Counted from the stretch's first letter, positions 22,901 through 31,862 are shown. The stretch: DNA of 64,000 nucleotides from Bactericera cockerelli (GCA_024516035.1 CM044961.1:30055123-30119122), one strand, 5' to 3'. A program made the numbers and translations. Notes: generated by a model not told the origin, from the letters alone.

Positions 22901-25900
22901 TTTATTAGGTAAGACAAAAATATATACAGTAAAATACAATGAAATTGTAAAGAAAAATTAAATAGATTGAATAAAGAAAGAAGAACAAAAAAAGATAATA
23001 AAGCTAATGTCCTACCTAGGTCATTACTCATTATTATTATAGTATGCTTTATTAGGTAAGACAAAAATATATACAGTAAAATACAATGAAATTGTAAAGA
23101 AAAATTAAATAGATTGAATAAAGAAAGAAGAACAAAAAAAGATAATAAAGCTAATGTCCTACCTAAAGGCCGGAGTTATTGCCTGTGGCAATCTCTTCCA
23201 CTCAACCCTTAAATTGGTCAGCTAGCTAGGCTGGTTAAGAGTTTATCACTAAAGAACATAAATCTGCTTTCTAATGGTCTGTATCAGACACACTTACCTT
23301 CTTTCCTGGTCACAAACTCCCAGAAGTGGGCGGGGTCCACCACTACGTAGGGAGAGATGAGGGTGGTGTTGAGGAAGACATTGTCCACCCCGACCCCTAT
23401 GTGGTCCTGCAGGTTGAGTCCCACACGCGGGGAATCCACCAGCAGGGGGATCTGAAACGTCGAGAGGTTCAAAACCAAAGCAAATGGTTGGGTGGAAGAG
23501 ACTGCCATAGTCAATAACCCCGCTCTTTAGTTGGGACATATGTATAATTGTATATATTTTGTTTTGTTTTTTTTTTTTCTTGTTTATATTATTAATATTG
23601 TCAATTTTTATATTTAATTTTTACCATTATTTGTCTGTATATAATTATGTTCTACTAATAAACAGTTTCTAAATAAAAAATGAAACACCTCGGCCGGCCC
23701 TGAAGTAATGCCATACGGCGGTCCCAGGGCAACATATAAAAGAACACACAACCAAGAAGAGGTTGTTTTTAGACGGTAAAAAACCTTCTCGCCGGCTCAC
23801 AGGCATTAACTTACGCCGGTGTTTGATGCAAATTTTCCTCTTCTCAAAAAAAATAATAATAATAACACCTCGGCCGAGGTGTGACGAACGCCTATACAAA
23901 GAAGGAGACAGCGCGGCAGAGTGTAAGGTAACGGAAAACATTAAATTTATTTATGTTTCCTTTTCAATGTGTATGGACATGAAAGGAGCCTAGACATTGG
24001 ATCTGGGCGTCCATATAATCTTCTCACCACCGTGATTTAGGTATCAATACCAATCTCACGGACAAGGAATTATTATTATAATGTGTATGATTATTTTATA
24101 GTCATCTCCTCATTATAATAAGAGGCGGAAAACATAGTTCCCGGTTCCCTTCCAGAAGGACGATCCCTAGGAGAAGTTTTTTATATTTAAAAAATAAAAC
24201 CATTATTTTCCAGTGAATGGAAGGTAAAGCCCCCGTGATACAATTGAAGGCGACGTTAAACGCTAATTAAATAAAAAATCGTGCGCTCAAATTAAAGTAA
24301 AACTTACATTATGCTGATTCAACTGTTCTCTGGGTCCTATGCCGGATAGCATCAGCAGCTGCGGAGTCATGATGCTGCCTGCACTTAGAATAACAGTGTC
24401 TCCATTTGCTGTATACTTCACTGCATTGACCTCATACTCAACCCCCACTGCTGTATGGCCTTCAAATAGAACCTGAAAAGCAAGGGGAGGTTGAAAAAAG
24501 CTAGCTTTTAAGAGAAAAACAACAAAATCGATACATTTTTTTACTTAATTATTTTTCACTAACATTGGAAATTGTATTTTGTGCAAAAACTGTAAAAAGT
24601 TACCATGTACTTAGTCATCATATTATTTTGGGTTAATCACTTTCGAAATGTCACAATTACTCCACTTAGTCATCATATTATTTTGTGTTAATCACTTTCG
24701 TAATGTCACAATTATTCAAACTCACTTTACTAAATCTTTGCTGAACTTGGGACTCGAACCACCGATCTCCAGGTTACAAGTCCGCCGCCTTATCAACCAA
24801 GCTAATGAGGTCGATACGAAAACTTCTCAATTTCATTTCAAGTACTGTTTGATGGTGTGAATAAAAATCACAGATGTAGGTCCCAGTTCTCTACCAGATT
24901 CTCTTTTGGTAACAAATTATATGTTTACCTTGGTAACAAATCATGTGTTTACCTTGGTAACAAATGCATTGACAAGCACAGTCAGGTGTTCACTATCCAG
25001 ATCTATGTACTGATCACAGCAAGATCTTAGACCTTGTGTGATATACACAGGAGTGTTCATGTAGCCTGTACAGTTGCCATGGTTTAGATCTACAGGCTCA
25101 TCCGGGTTTAGCAAGATGTCAGAGAGAACTGTCAGGGGCTTCAGAGTTGAATATGAGATGGTAGAAGCATCTGGAAATGAATAAACATTATATATAGAAT
25201 TATATATTATGTATAATAAATGCAAAATAATATACAAACATTTTTTTTCAGGGTAAAGCAGGAATCAAGGTTTATTTGACAAAACATGATAGTAAATAAA
25301 TCTTTATAGTACATTGTAGGTAGGTACCTTACTTACTCTGACAATTTTTTTTCTCAATTATTCAATAATTTTAATTTGATTAGGTGTACGTTTTTAAGTC
25401 ATGAAGTTGTATTATTTTATCTGTGTTTTCTGATAATGTCTGCAATTAAAATGTGTTTTTTGATGAAAACCTTTTACTTTAAAATTTACAAGTATATAAA
25501 AAAAAATACAAGTATATAAAACATTGTTTCAAGGATGTAATTTGAGTATGATTATTTTTCTTCCCTTTGTAATTTGTTACTTACACTGAAGGAAGTCACT
25601 GAACTTCCAGGTCGAGGGCCACAATTGGAAATCATTCTCATGGCCCCTCAAGTAAACCATGTAGTTCAAACGACTGCTTCCTCCCAGCACTTTGCCACGG
25701 GGCCATTTGCTGACCTGAAGAAAAAGGAAGACGTTTTAATTCAATTCAATAATATATTTGTATTAATTTAAAAAAAAATTGTTACAATGGGTTGACAAGA
25801 AATGACAGTGTTAATGGAAATGACAATATAAATGCTATTATACAGGCAAAATAGAATAAAGGTACAAAATGCAAAAAATAATTTCAAGGGAAAAAGAGGA

Positions 25901-27020
25901 AAGGTATTCAAATAATGGATACTTAAAATAATAAAAATATTTTTCTTTCTTTCTCAGTTATTTTGACTCCAGGAAGAATCGAACCTAAGGCAGAAAAAGG
26001 GTTTCACATTTCAGTAGCCAAACAAGCTGTTTAGATAATTAACAGCAAAAAAATATTTTAAGAAATATGGATTTTTCAAGTTCATGATTTAAAATAGCCT
26101 AAAACACTTGTAGGTTACCCGATTATTGAAAAATATCAAAAGAAGCAAAGAAAATTAAAAACACCATGTTATAGACCAAACAATGATGAGTTAAAATAAT
26201 AATAAGTGAAATAAAAAAACTCACCTGATTCTCAAAGCCCCAGCAAGCATGCTTTTGGGGCTCAGTCTCAAATTGCCAATCATACAAGGTCCTCTGCAGT
26301 AGGGGTGCCAACATTGGAATGTCAAGGAGAGAATAAGACCAAGCACCAGCCTCCAGTAGTAGAATGGACTTGTTTTTTGGGAGCTCTTGGGTGAGGAAAG
26401 AGCCCCCTGACCCTGCCCCAACTAAAAAATAAAGTACATTTGACACATTTTTTCATGTACATATATAAAGAAAATAAAGAACAAATAATGTTCTTTGACA
26501 TTCAAAGTACAAAGTTAGACAGTTTTTATGAGACATTGAATACACCAGTTATAACTTGGATGTAAATTCAAACCCCTTTTGACGCTAGCTATTGTATTCC
26601 AGGGCCACTAAGGCTGGGTGAGATTACTTTGAATAGCTGCTTTCTGAGTTTCTAGGAAATGGAGTGTGAAACCTCCATCATGATATGACCATTCAGTTGA
26701 AAGTAATATTAAACTCAAATTAAAAAAATACATATAAAATATAGTAATATACAATCTATCTACAAAGGTAGGTAATACATCATTTTGTGATATTCTTTCT
26801 AAAGATTTTTTAAATAAAATACCCAATCAAAAATTCACTTTGTTAATGCAGATTTCTTACCTATGATGTAATCAAACTTCACATGACTCAAGTTGACGTT
26901 TTCATTGAACAACAGTGAGGATGATGAGATTAAGAAATTGGAGATATAGATAACACATATGAAAATTGAGTAAACACATGTGTAGATGCAGTAGATACAG
27001 CAGTAGTTCAAGCTGACCAT
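15391..27020 (-). CDS. GMC-family FAD-dependent oxidoreductase, secreted (ten exons)
   Basis: Coding exons, 5' to 3', are 27020..26861, 26421..26225, 25714..25585, 25170..24953, 24472..24308, 23451..23298, 18100..17949, 17292..17115, 16842..16635 and 15583..15391. Phases agree throughout, giving 584 residues, close to the usual 580-640 for insect glucose-dehydrogenase-like proteins. A hydrophobic N-terminus (signal peptide or anchor) precedes [13 protein letters not shown], the FAD-binding GxGxxG motif. [25 protein letters not shown] sequence is the first GMC signature and [18 protein letters not shown] the second. HPVGTCALG carries the likely catalytic His and PSANTQA the paired Asn. The family oxidises alcohols or sugars using FAD; the substrate cannot be predicted. 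The segment after the first signature is short compared with typical members. The last 24 or so residues fall in a tandem repeat. A large intron hosts an R4/Dong retrotransposon in the opposite orientation. Confidence 0.92.
15888..16690 (-). repeat. 85-bp tandem array carrying the 3' end of the penultimate GMC exon and its splice donor
   Basis: Ten units. Donor-complement ACTTAC motifs start at 15961, 16046, 16131, 16210, 16295, 16380 (ACTAAC), 16465, 16544 and 16629, a period of 85 bp with two 79-bp units that share a 6-bp deletion; a more degenerate unit lies at about 15888. The last unit (16629 onward) is the functional exon end. Most units keep the exon end plus GTAAGT; one has GTTAGT. 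Units alternate mostly between a CCAACAGGATGG and a CACAGAATGG form, suggesting an approximately 165-170-bp dimer. Confidence 0.95.
16635..16842 (-). CDS. GMC exon with catalytic histidine
   Basis: Follows GTTCCCAG. Encodes [20 protein letters not shown] to [18 protein letters not shown], ending in phase 2 at GTAAGT. Reading through the donor gives an immediate stop (AAG TAA). Confidence 0.92.
16922..16950. repeat. poly(T) tract
   Basis: About 29 consecutive T in an intron of the GMC gene, possibly the poly(A) of a minus-strand retroelement. Confidence 0.8.
17115..17292 (-). CDS. GMC exon, C-terminal substrate domain
   Basis: Follows GGGTTTCAG. Encodes [20 protein letters not shown] and [16 protein letters not shown]...[10 protein letters not shown], a typical GMC block; ends in phase 1. 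Confidence 0.93.
17538..17660 (+). repeat. family 4 SINE tail
   Basis: Contains GTAGCCTGCCCATCCCGTAG and CCCCTCTGATGGGCGAGAAG. Related copies are at 9250, 32650, 35800, 52800 and 58735. Confidence 0.7.
17949..18100 (-). CDS. GMC exon (GLWTNSGVE block)
   Basis: Follows TTGATTCCAG. Encodes [20 protein letters not shown] and [11 protein letters not shown], ending HSFGFTQQ; in phase 1, out phase 0. Confidence 0.92.
18205..18440 (+). repeat. 230-bp repeat with GC-rich head (ACTAGCGGGC)
   Basis: Begins ACTAGCGGGCTATCGCCCGC and runs through GGCCGAGGCATGGCCGTGAA to CAGTCAGTCAGTGA. A reverse-orientation copy is at about 55560-55790 in the calcium channel gene. Both copies keep the same open frame across the head ([17 protein letters not shown] and DYKTxLPTKFQL). 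Confidence 0.85.
18750..19475 (+). CDS. R4/Dong element N-terminal frame, Myb/SANT-like
   Basis: About 241 codons from the ATG at 18750 (an upstream in-frame ATG exists at 18708). The first half is Asn/Glu-rich and probably disordered. Residues reading [20 protein letters not shown] followed by [14 protein letters not shown] resemble a Myb/SANT DNA-binding fold, a plausible target-recognition domain as in other site-biased LINEs. The stop follows an A8 homopolymer. In R4/Dong elements this region is normally fused to the reverse transcriptase, so the separation looks like a one-base indel or sequence error rather than a true second gene. Confidence 0.8.
   Translation: MDEQNQMDTPNFEEQNIENIENENSRESSQPQNNNEEVETRYNENQVIHDITFNNTREVVTANSHTENERSEENRVNLNPRETSNDKNVIFRTFLQEIIDENNENEWLRKLWVMISHRFSRMPNGWWRKIQEEFNRKFNCEYTLTEIKNRYNREKNRNTRINNDGQRRTNTETQEPMEVKNSDLFTKVKNSLMINVGKYVEQQEEKVRTRKVYSQNVNNDIIEYMNMIIQNEEIKKTHKDH
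19507..22248 (+). CDS. R4/Dong element reverse transcriptase and endonuclease
   Basis: 913 codons from the first ATG; the frame is open a little further upstream. Reverse-transcriptase motifs: TYLIPKV and [25 protein letters not shown] (first catalytic Asp), [20 protein letters not shown], and [13 protein letters not shown] with the FIDD catalytic box (this clade uses F(M/I)DD rather than YADD), then EGYKYLGV. C-terminally a Cys-His motif [18 protein letters not shown] precedes a restriction-like endonuclease core, NKPDLLVHD and [10 protein letters not shown] (PD...E-type), and [11 protein letters not shown]. No in-frame stop interrupts this frame. It should reverse-transcribe its own RNA at the nicked target. 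Confidence 0.92.
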   Translation: MTYEKLTEKPRVKSKWKESIDKKVETLKKKWDILNNFDQTKSVNKDLLKICKENKIHSKDNDNLQKLKEELFEKIKIFEKKIKVSENRIQFRKTNQMFEFNKQTFYRNLEDENFKLDPSFDGEEMKIFWQNMWSKNTMEDTENEMNNNDMYDVIQLLQPIEYQIEINDEKMKEIITNNIKFLSNWKTPGIDHVYNFFIKKMFVLHEILQKLIIDVIKYPEKIDEEFYTGITYLIPKVDNTKDPKETRPITCLPNVYKLVSKCVTKIITDICDANNVISTNQMGTINRCQGAKEQVLINKNLNSKHENGLKTSWIDIKKAYDSVPHVYLMMCLKRLKLPENIIYFVERILKWQKTNLMCNRSMIGQVSINKGLIQGDSLSAKLFVLALEPLSRMLNNNCEKVKIDENDILERNHLIFIDDIKLLAENEKTLIDMCIMTKSCLKKMGFEVNEKKSSSNIVSEYVFGEALKSKEGYKYLGVLEDFQNVIQDENKVKINKKLISRADKICKTKLNAKNIFRAINEFSLSTLNYYVGILNYEPQEYEQIDKEVRKVLVTNKVLIKSSNIDRLYLARTELGRGLSNVVEKAEMILYNFFIHLNKTRERAILLEEEKRKGTHLGFINIFLQKKYSIDAEEINLKVIRQKQHDTRMNKIKDKKLHSFLFENEDSIIDCKDSSMWLKHGNISPQEEAMLCGLQDRNLFYNQQKCHHCNQGNKTVDHLATQCGRMLNFEYKKRHDDVVRCIHFWFTRKYGISKNKRLKNYKVENTISNERVKIKSDVPILTELRIEHNKPDLLVHDLRNNEIILIEVGITNKRILSTTETTKGRKYDLLGKELSMMYNGAKVTLVPVVMTWDGLVTKYFKKHMNTLNINKRIQAYIQNVVLKRTLESIMIDYKNQNEDIDEEIVEELLASADL
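22500..23190 (-). repeat. retroelement 3' tails with (ATT)n, two or three copies
   Basis: Two near-identical segments, about 22885-23020 and 23040-23190, share ATGCTTTATTAGGTAAGACA and GTCCTACCT; the second continues into TGGCAATCTCTTCCACTC. A further relative begins at about 22515. On the minus strand these end in AATAAAGCATA and (AAT)n, as in a LINE or SINE 3' end. The same tail is at 55010-55180. Confidence 0.75.
23298..23451 (-). CDS. GMC exon after second signature
   Basis: Follows CGACGTTTCAG. Encodes [20 protein letters not shown] (the conserved GxNLQDH block) and ends in phase 1 at GTAAGT. Confidence 0.93.
23484..23960. repeat. repeat-rich intron of the GMC gene
   Basis: GGTTGGGTGGAAGAGACTGC starts a tail like that at 47240 (plus) and 55165 (minus). 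Later, ACACCTCGGCCGGCCC (about 23686) and ACACCTCGGCCGAGGTGT (about 23867) bracket a GC-rich unit and contain a perfect palindrome. Family unknown. Confidence 0.5.
24308..24472 (-). CDS. GMC exon with second signature
   Basis: 55 codons, phase 0 both ends. Encodes [18 protein letters not shown], the second GMC signature. Confidence 0.94.
24640..24815 (-). repeat. tRNA-derived SINE, family 1
   Basis: On the minus strand it shows AGCTTGGTTGATAAGGCGGC and GGTGGTTCGAGTCCC, then the AAAGTGATTAACACAAAA tail. A second piece of the tail at 24610-24650 suggests a short duplication. Confidence 0.75.
24905..24964 (-). repeat. 24-bp tandem duplication of a GMC exon 3' end and splice donor
   Basis: Minus strand reads TTTGTTACCAAG/GTAAACA at the functional exon border (24952/24953), then the same again 24 bp on (24928/24929), and a third partial TTTGTTACC. 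The extra copies lie in the intron. Confidence 0.85.
24953..25170 (-). CDS. GMC exon, central region
   Basis: Follows TTCATTTCCAG. In phase 1, out phase 0. Encodes [20 protein letters not shown] and the [11 protein letters not shown] block that precedes the second signature exon. Confidence 0.88.
25585..25714 (-). CDS. GMC exon with first signature
   Basis: Follows CTTTTTCTTCAG. Encodes [20 protein letters not shown] then YLRGHENDF. The donor was taken as GTAAGT after ...CAGT because only this keeps the frame with the next exon. Confidence 0.92.
26225..26421 (-). CDS. GMC exon, FAD-binding domain
   Basis: Follows TTATTTTTTAG. Encodes [29 protein letters not shown] and [10 protein letters not shown]. 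In phase 1, out phase 0. Confidence 0.93.
26608..26730 (+). repeat. SINE body copy (CCCAGGCTGGGTGAGG family)
   Basis: Contains AAGGCTGGGTGAGATTACTT, a degenerate middle, and TTAAACTCAAATTAAAAAAA. No head. Confidence 0.65.
26861..27020 (-). CDS. GMC first coding exon
   Basis: Acceptor TTTTAATATTCCAG lies just upstream of the ATG, so a non-coding 5' exon must exist. Encodes a hydrophobic leader with many Tyr, Cys and Ile, then [13 protein letters not shown] leading into the FAD motif; out phase 1. Confidence 0.87.
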
Positions 27021-27023
27021 TAT

Positions 27024-28376
27024 CTGGAATATTAAAAATAAAAAAAGTTTTATAACATGTAGGTAACCATAAAGACAAACTCTGATTGACAAGAGTAGAA
27101 ATTCAATAATGGAGTACCTACACTTAATGCAGCACTATTGAATTTGGCAACTGTTGAGATCAACAAAGCTACACAAAAATAATGATGAAGATCAAGGTAT
27201 TATTTTAAAATGAATATCTACAGCATAAATGAATATCTATTATTTTATGTTAAAATGAAATATTAAATAAAATTAATAATAAAATTAATAATAACTATAA
27301 ACATGATTGTAAAATAATGGACAGAAAACCCATTTTTTTAATGAATTATTTATGGATCAATATTCCATATTATTAGATAAACCAAACACATTTTTAAAAA
27401 TAATAATAATACCTACCTGAGATAACAGTAGGTTTTATAAAATAAAATATAGATTCACAATTTAAAAAATAAAATTATTTTTCTATTGGGATATGGAATA
27501 ACAGGCTGGGTGAGGTTAATGTGGTTAGCAGGTTTGTGAGTTTCTTTCAAATGGAGGGTAACTTCCCTGTTGTGATATGCACATGCAGTTGAAGGTGACG
27601 TTAAACCCAAATTAAAAAAAAAGAAACTTCTATTCACAGGATTGTGGTGGCTAATAAACTCAAGCAAGATTATTTTATGATCTGGACCTCAATTAATTCT
27701 CTATACAAGAATCATGGAGAAAGTACATTTTATCTCAGATATATATTCTCTAATGAGTATAAGCGTTCTTCTTGCCAATAAGTAATCATCTTGAAGGTAG
27801 GTACCTGAGTGCACCCAAGCATTACCTAATCTAATTACCTTCAACTTTCTGTGGAAGTTTGTACATTCAAACTTACCTCAGATAACTTCTTAAAGACAAA
27901 TTCATTACAGGAAGTGTTTCTGGGGAATATATTAGAATAGAGATGAAAACACTCGATGGTTAGATAATTAATCAATAAATCATGTAATTTTGGGTGGGTT
28001 ATTTTTAATTAATTTAATTAGTAAAATACATTTTATTTTTATTCAGAAACAAATACTTGAATTTTTGAATTGCGCGGTAAATAAAAAACCACCCTAAATT
28101 AAAATTTAAAAATCTGTGGTTGATTCTGTAAAACTGGCTCCACTTTTTTGTCGTCATCTATAAGGTACCTCCATTATTTATAAGGTCCTTGTTATCAATA
28201 ATCTGCCAACTTGGCAATGGCGCTAAATTTTGAAAAACTAAACATCCAAACCCAAAGTCCCAATCTGGAAGATATCGTTGTCATTTCATCCAAGAATCTG
28301 GATTCTAGCTTGAGAGTTTGCCAAGGATTAGCATTTTATGAGAGCTGCGTTATTTTAGTTTGTTGTGGTGCACAGT
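27024..28376. promoter_or_regulatory. shared region between the divergent GMC and SRP19 genes
   Basis: The GMC gene runs left and SRP19 runs right from this 1.35-kb region, so both promoters are expected here. A minus-strand donor, TTATCTGAG/GTAAGT, at 27876/27877 is a candidate end of the GMC 5' untranslated exon. A SINE body copy occupies about 27505-27622. No TATA or initiator element can be named with confidence. Confidence 0.45.
27505..27622 (+). repeat. SINE body copy (CCCAGGCTGGGTGAGG family)
   Basis: CAGGCTGGGTGAGGTTAATG through GACGTTAAACCCAAATTAAA with a short A tail; no head present. Confidence 0.75.
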
Positions 28377-28417
28377 ATGGCAACAATAGAGACCAAGAAG
28401 AACAGTGATTATGAGAG
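28377..28417 (+). CDS. SRP19 exon 1
   Basis: ATG to GAG AG, then GTGAGTGAG. The ORF starting at 28211 in another frame is not used; this ATG gives the expected SRP19 N-terminus and phase. Confidence 0.94.
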
Positions 28418-31400
28418 GTGAGTGAGCATTCGTACAGGCAGTTACAAAAGTTTCTATAATGGGTCACTTGCAAATAGAAAAAAAATAGTGAATGATTGAT
28501 TCTACAGCAAATATACCAAAGAAGGCCAATTCTGCCATCAAAATCACGAAAAACGAACACTAAAGACCTTAAAAAACCTTTTGAAGTTGATGAACTGGAA
28601 CAAAGCAGATATCAACTTGGATTTTTCTGTCCACACATTATTAAAAAAGTTTTTTTTCTACCAAGGATTTCATTGTGTTCTAGGGTTTGGACACCTTCAT
28701 TGCCCATATTAAAGTCCTTTTGGTTATTTTGTCAGGAATCATTTTGTATATAAAAAAAAACATTTTCAATATTTTTTACTGTTTGACAAAAACTTTAACA
28801 CATTGTGTGGCATGCAGCTCTAGCGTTGCACAGCAAAACACAGTGTGCAACTCTACTGTTGCATGCTCCATTTTCCTTAAATTCACTGTGCAGCTCTGAC
28901 GGTGCACCCTACTGTGTTATTTTCATCTTGTCTGAAAGTGCAGTCTGTGACAATCATTTTGGAATAGTGGTTGGTCTGCAAGAACGGCGTGCAACGCTAG
29001 AGTCAGTTGCTACAAAAACAAGTACTAAATAATAGTTATTCTAATGAGCACAACAGTTACTCAATCCTAGTAAAGTTTGCCTCAATGAAGACTCAAAGTA
29101 TTAACCTATAGGTTATTAAATTTAACCTAACTGTCTTTACAATTGAACTACATGCCTCTAGTTGCATTTTATTTATATTTTTTTTTTTATTCAAACGATA
29201 TAATATATTTCATTCAACGATTCGTCTTTCTTCAGTGTGCTCATTACTGATGCCACATTCCCTCTTTGTACCGCGAAACTCACTCTTTGACGGAAGTACT
29301 CCCCTGCACGTCTCTCTTTCGTTTCAAGTACCAGAGACTTGGAAATAGAATTAAATAGTTCCAAGGCATCTGGTCCAAAAGATCCGAAAGTTTTGACGGC
29401 AAAGGGAGAGAAAATGAATTGGGAGTGAATTTCGTGATACTTGTCTTTTTTTAATTTTTCAGCATGTTTCGCTGCTTCCCCTGGACCTTGTAGTGAATAC
29501 TGTATGTTGCTTTTAGCTAGATTGTCCACACATGTTACGTCCCATACTAAAGGTTTACCATTCTTCCATGGAACCATTGTCATGCCGTCTGGTCTTTTCC
29601 CATCTAATCTGAAAAGACCAGATGGTTCAAGAACAGACGGAACATGACAAGATCCCAGGGCTCGTTTCAGTATATAATTCAAATCACAGTGTCTAGAATA
29701 ACGCCCTCCACTTTTAACACAACTTAGTCCATGTTGTCCTGTTTCATCCACATCAAACCCACAGCGACATGTATGGGGTACACATATGGTTGCACCTAGC
29801 CTTAAACCTATTGCGATTCTTAAGGAGGTATTATCCATGAAACACCCAAACATTTGAAATTGGTATGGCCTGTAGCCACGCGCCACTTTCTTTTGATTGT
29901 AAAAAAACCAATCTTATTTTGTCGCGTATCGGTATTTTATTTATATCTAGCTTGTCTATGTTGTATAGAGTTCTTTTTAAGGAATACTTGCAATATGTGA
30001 AGTATTGTGTAACCTGTTGAACAGAAGCAAGCTAGAACATATACCCCAAGCATTTTTTTGAAATATTATTGGGTTAAAATTTCAATTTTGTATAACTCTT
30101 CGGATGTGATAGAATCGGACGTGCATCAACCAAGAACGCGAGGCAGACCAAGAAGAAAGTGGTTTGATGATATAAAAGAATGGCTTCAAGTTTCACCAGT
30201 TGAAGAATGCAAGACCTTGGCGCAAGATAGGGACCTCTTTAGATCTACAGTCAACACAGCAATGTTAAATTTGGCAACCATCGTTCACGATGATGCTACT
30301 CAATGATGATGATAACTCTTCATCAGGACCTAAATTAAAAATTCTCATGATAATGTAAAAAAATAATCTTTGAATTTAATGTAGACTAAAAAATAAATAT
30401 AAAAATAACATTATTTGAAAAATTGAAATTGGTTTAATACTAACAAGTTACTAGGAAGTAAAATACTATGGAATAAGTCCATGTTTGAACATAAAGGACA
30501 AAATTCCATTGTAAGAGTTATACAATGCATGCACACTTCCTATCCTTATCTCCCTTTTAAAACTCTTCTCCTCCTACCTTCAATGTTGATGTACCATGGA
30601 ATTTAGTTAGGTATGTGAACAAATTCTTTTAATTTATACTTGGATTTTCAGTAGTAAAAATGAAGAACTAGGGTATTCAATTCTGTATAATTTCTTTTGA
30701 TTTATCAGATGGGTGTGCATCTATCCTGCCTACATCAACCGTAAGAAAACGCTAGCTGAGGGTCGCAGAATTCCCCGCAATAAGGCAGTTGATAATCCTA
30801 CCTACAAAGAGATGGATGATGTCCTCTCCACAACAGGACTCAAGTATCAGATTGAGAATAAACTCTACCCTCGTGAGGTAAGTTGATAGCAAAATTTGAA
30901 GGTATGATTAGGAAAGTAGTATGGAAAAACTTGTTCAAAGCAACATTTGAGGGTACTGTATGTTAGTTGGTAGAATGTTGAAGATACAAGGTTCAAAACT
31001 TGAAGTAAAAAAATATTTTGTTTGCTGGATACTCAAAAATTGGGTCTGGCTATAAACAGGGAGTAGACCAGCATTGGCTTGGTTCTGGGGCCCTTGTCAA
31101 TTATTAGCCTCCTTCTAAAGACAGTAGTAGAAGTGCTGAGTCATTCCTCCACTGTCTGGCTACCATAGTTCACGATGATGCCACACTATGATGGTGATGA
31201 GTCGAAAATTTGACTAAATGGGTAAACAGTAGAAGAAATGGCAACCCCTAGTAGGTTTGGGAAAAATCAAAGTAAAATAATAATAATAAGAAGAGGAGGG
31301 TAAGCACTAATAATATCTTATAACTAACTGACTGATAGGCAAGCACTACTGTTATACCTCTTACTCATTTTGCTTTTATTGTTTAGATTCATAACTGTTA

Positions 31401-31862
31401 ATTCCTGTTAAAAATGAAGATGGTTGACAGTTTTCTCTGATAAACGCAATCTTTGTAGGATGTAAGACATTTTTATTAAGAAATAAAAATGAAGATGGTT
31501 GACAGTTTTCTCTAATAAAAACAATCTTTGTAGGATGTAAAACATTTTTATTAAGAAATTTTATTATTTCTGGTATGATTTTTTTTTTTTGACTGGTCAG
31601 ATACCTAATTAAAATTAATTCTACATTATTCAAGGTGAGCAAAGAGCACTTCGTTCGTGGACGTGCGCGGGTGCAGCTGAAAAATGATGACGGAACTCCC
31701 GTGAACTCTGATTTCCCCTCCCGGGAAGCTGTGATGCTTCATCTGGGCGCCGTCATTCCCAAGCTGAAGAGCCGCAGTGGAAAGCAAGCCAGCTCGGAAC
31801 AGAATCAGCAGAAAGACTCGTCAGGTGGTGGAGGCAAGAAAAAAGGAAAGAAAGGAAGATAA
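28377..31862 (+). CDS. signal recognition particle 19-kDa subunit
   Basis: Exons 28377..28417, 30709..30877 and 31635..31862 join in matching phases to a 145-residue protein; human SRP19 is 144. The first exon encodes MATIETKKNSDYER, the second begins WVCIYPAYINRKKTLAEGRR and continues IPRNKAVDNPT, the third holds VRGRARVQLKNDDGTP, FPSREAVMLHLG and VIPKLKSRSGK, then a Lys/Gly-rich basic tail ending KKGKKGR. SRP19 binds helices 6 and 8 of SRP RNA in the nucleolus and prepares it for SRP54, as part of the particle that targets secretory proteins to the ER. Intron 1 holds two LINE fragments. The stop-codon region is tandemly duplicated downstream. Confidence 0.96.
29191..29886 (-). mobile_element. 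LINE C-terminal fragment with Cys-His motif and restriction-like endonuclease
   Basis: A 231-codon open minus-strand frame with no stop. It contains CRCGFDVDETGQHGLSC and SGGRYSRHCDLN (Cys-His motif), then KRPDGMTMVPW and LVWDVTCVDNLAKS, matching the PD-(D/E)xK-like core of endonuclease-type LINEs, followed by a helical region with SFAVQRGNVASV. The reverse transcriptase part is missing (5'-truncated). It lies antisense in SRP19 intron 1. Clade is uncertain. Confidence 0.78.
30085..30310 (+). mobile_element. RTE-like LINE 3' end
   Basis: Encodes RGRPRRKWFDDIKEWLQVSP, EECKTLAQDRDLFRSTVN and ends [10 protein letters not shown] followed by GATGATGAT. This C-terminal motif and trinucleotide tail are typical of RTE-type LINEs in arthropods. 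Only the last 80 or so codons remain. Confidence 0.85.
30709..30877 (+). CDS. SRP19 exon 2
   Basis: Follows TTGATTTATCAG; one base completes Arg, then W V C I Y P A Y. Ends YPRE before GTAAGT, phase 0. Confidence 0.96.
31050..31200 (+). mobile_element. RTE-like LINE 3' end fragment
   Basis: Shares TATAAACAGGGAGTAGACCA, GGGCCCTTGTCAATTATTAG, GTAGAAGTGCTGAGTCATTC and CACGATGATGCC with reverse copies at 46033-46170 and 57930-58090, and ends near GGTGATGATG. Non-coding remnant. Confidence 0.78.
31411..31559. repeat. 75-78-bp tandem duplication in SRP19 intron 2
   Basis: AATGAAGATGGTTGACAGTT through ACATTTTTATTAAGAAAT occurs twice in direct order with few differences, about 75 bp before the exon 3 acceptor. 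Confidence 0.85.
31635..31862 (+). CDS. SRP19 exon 3
   Basis: Follows TTATTCAAG; phase 0. Ends at TAA 31860-31862. Confidence 0.95.
   Translation: MSKEHFVRGRARVQLKNDDGTPVNSDFPSREAVMLHLGAVIPKLKSRSGKQASSEQNQQKDSSGGGGKKKGKKGR

Noticed and set aside
28211..28408. 65-codon plus-strand ORF starting MAMALNFEKLN
   Set aside because: It overlaps SRP19 exon 1 in another frame. The ATG at 28377 gives the expected SRP19 N-terminus and the right splice phase.
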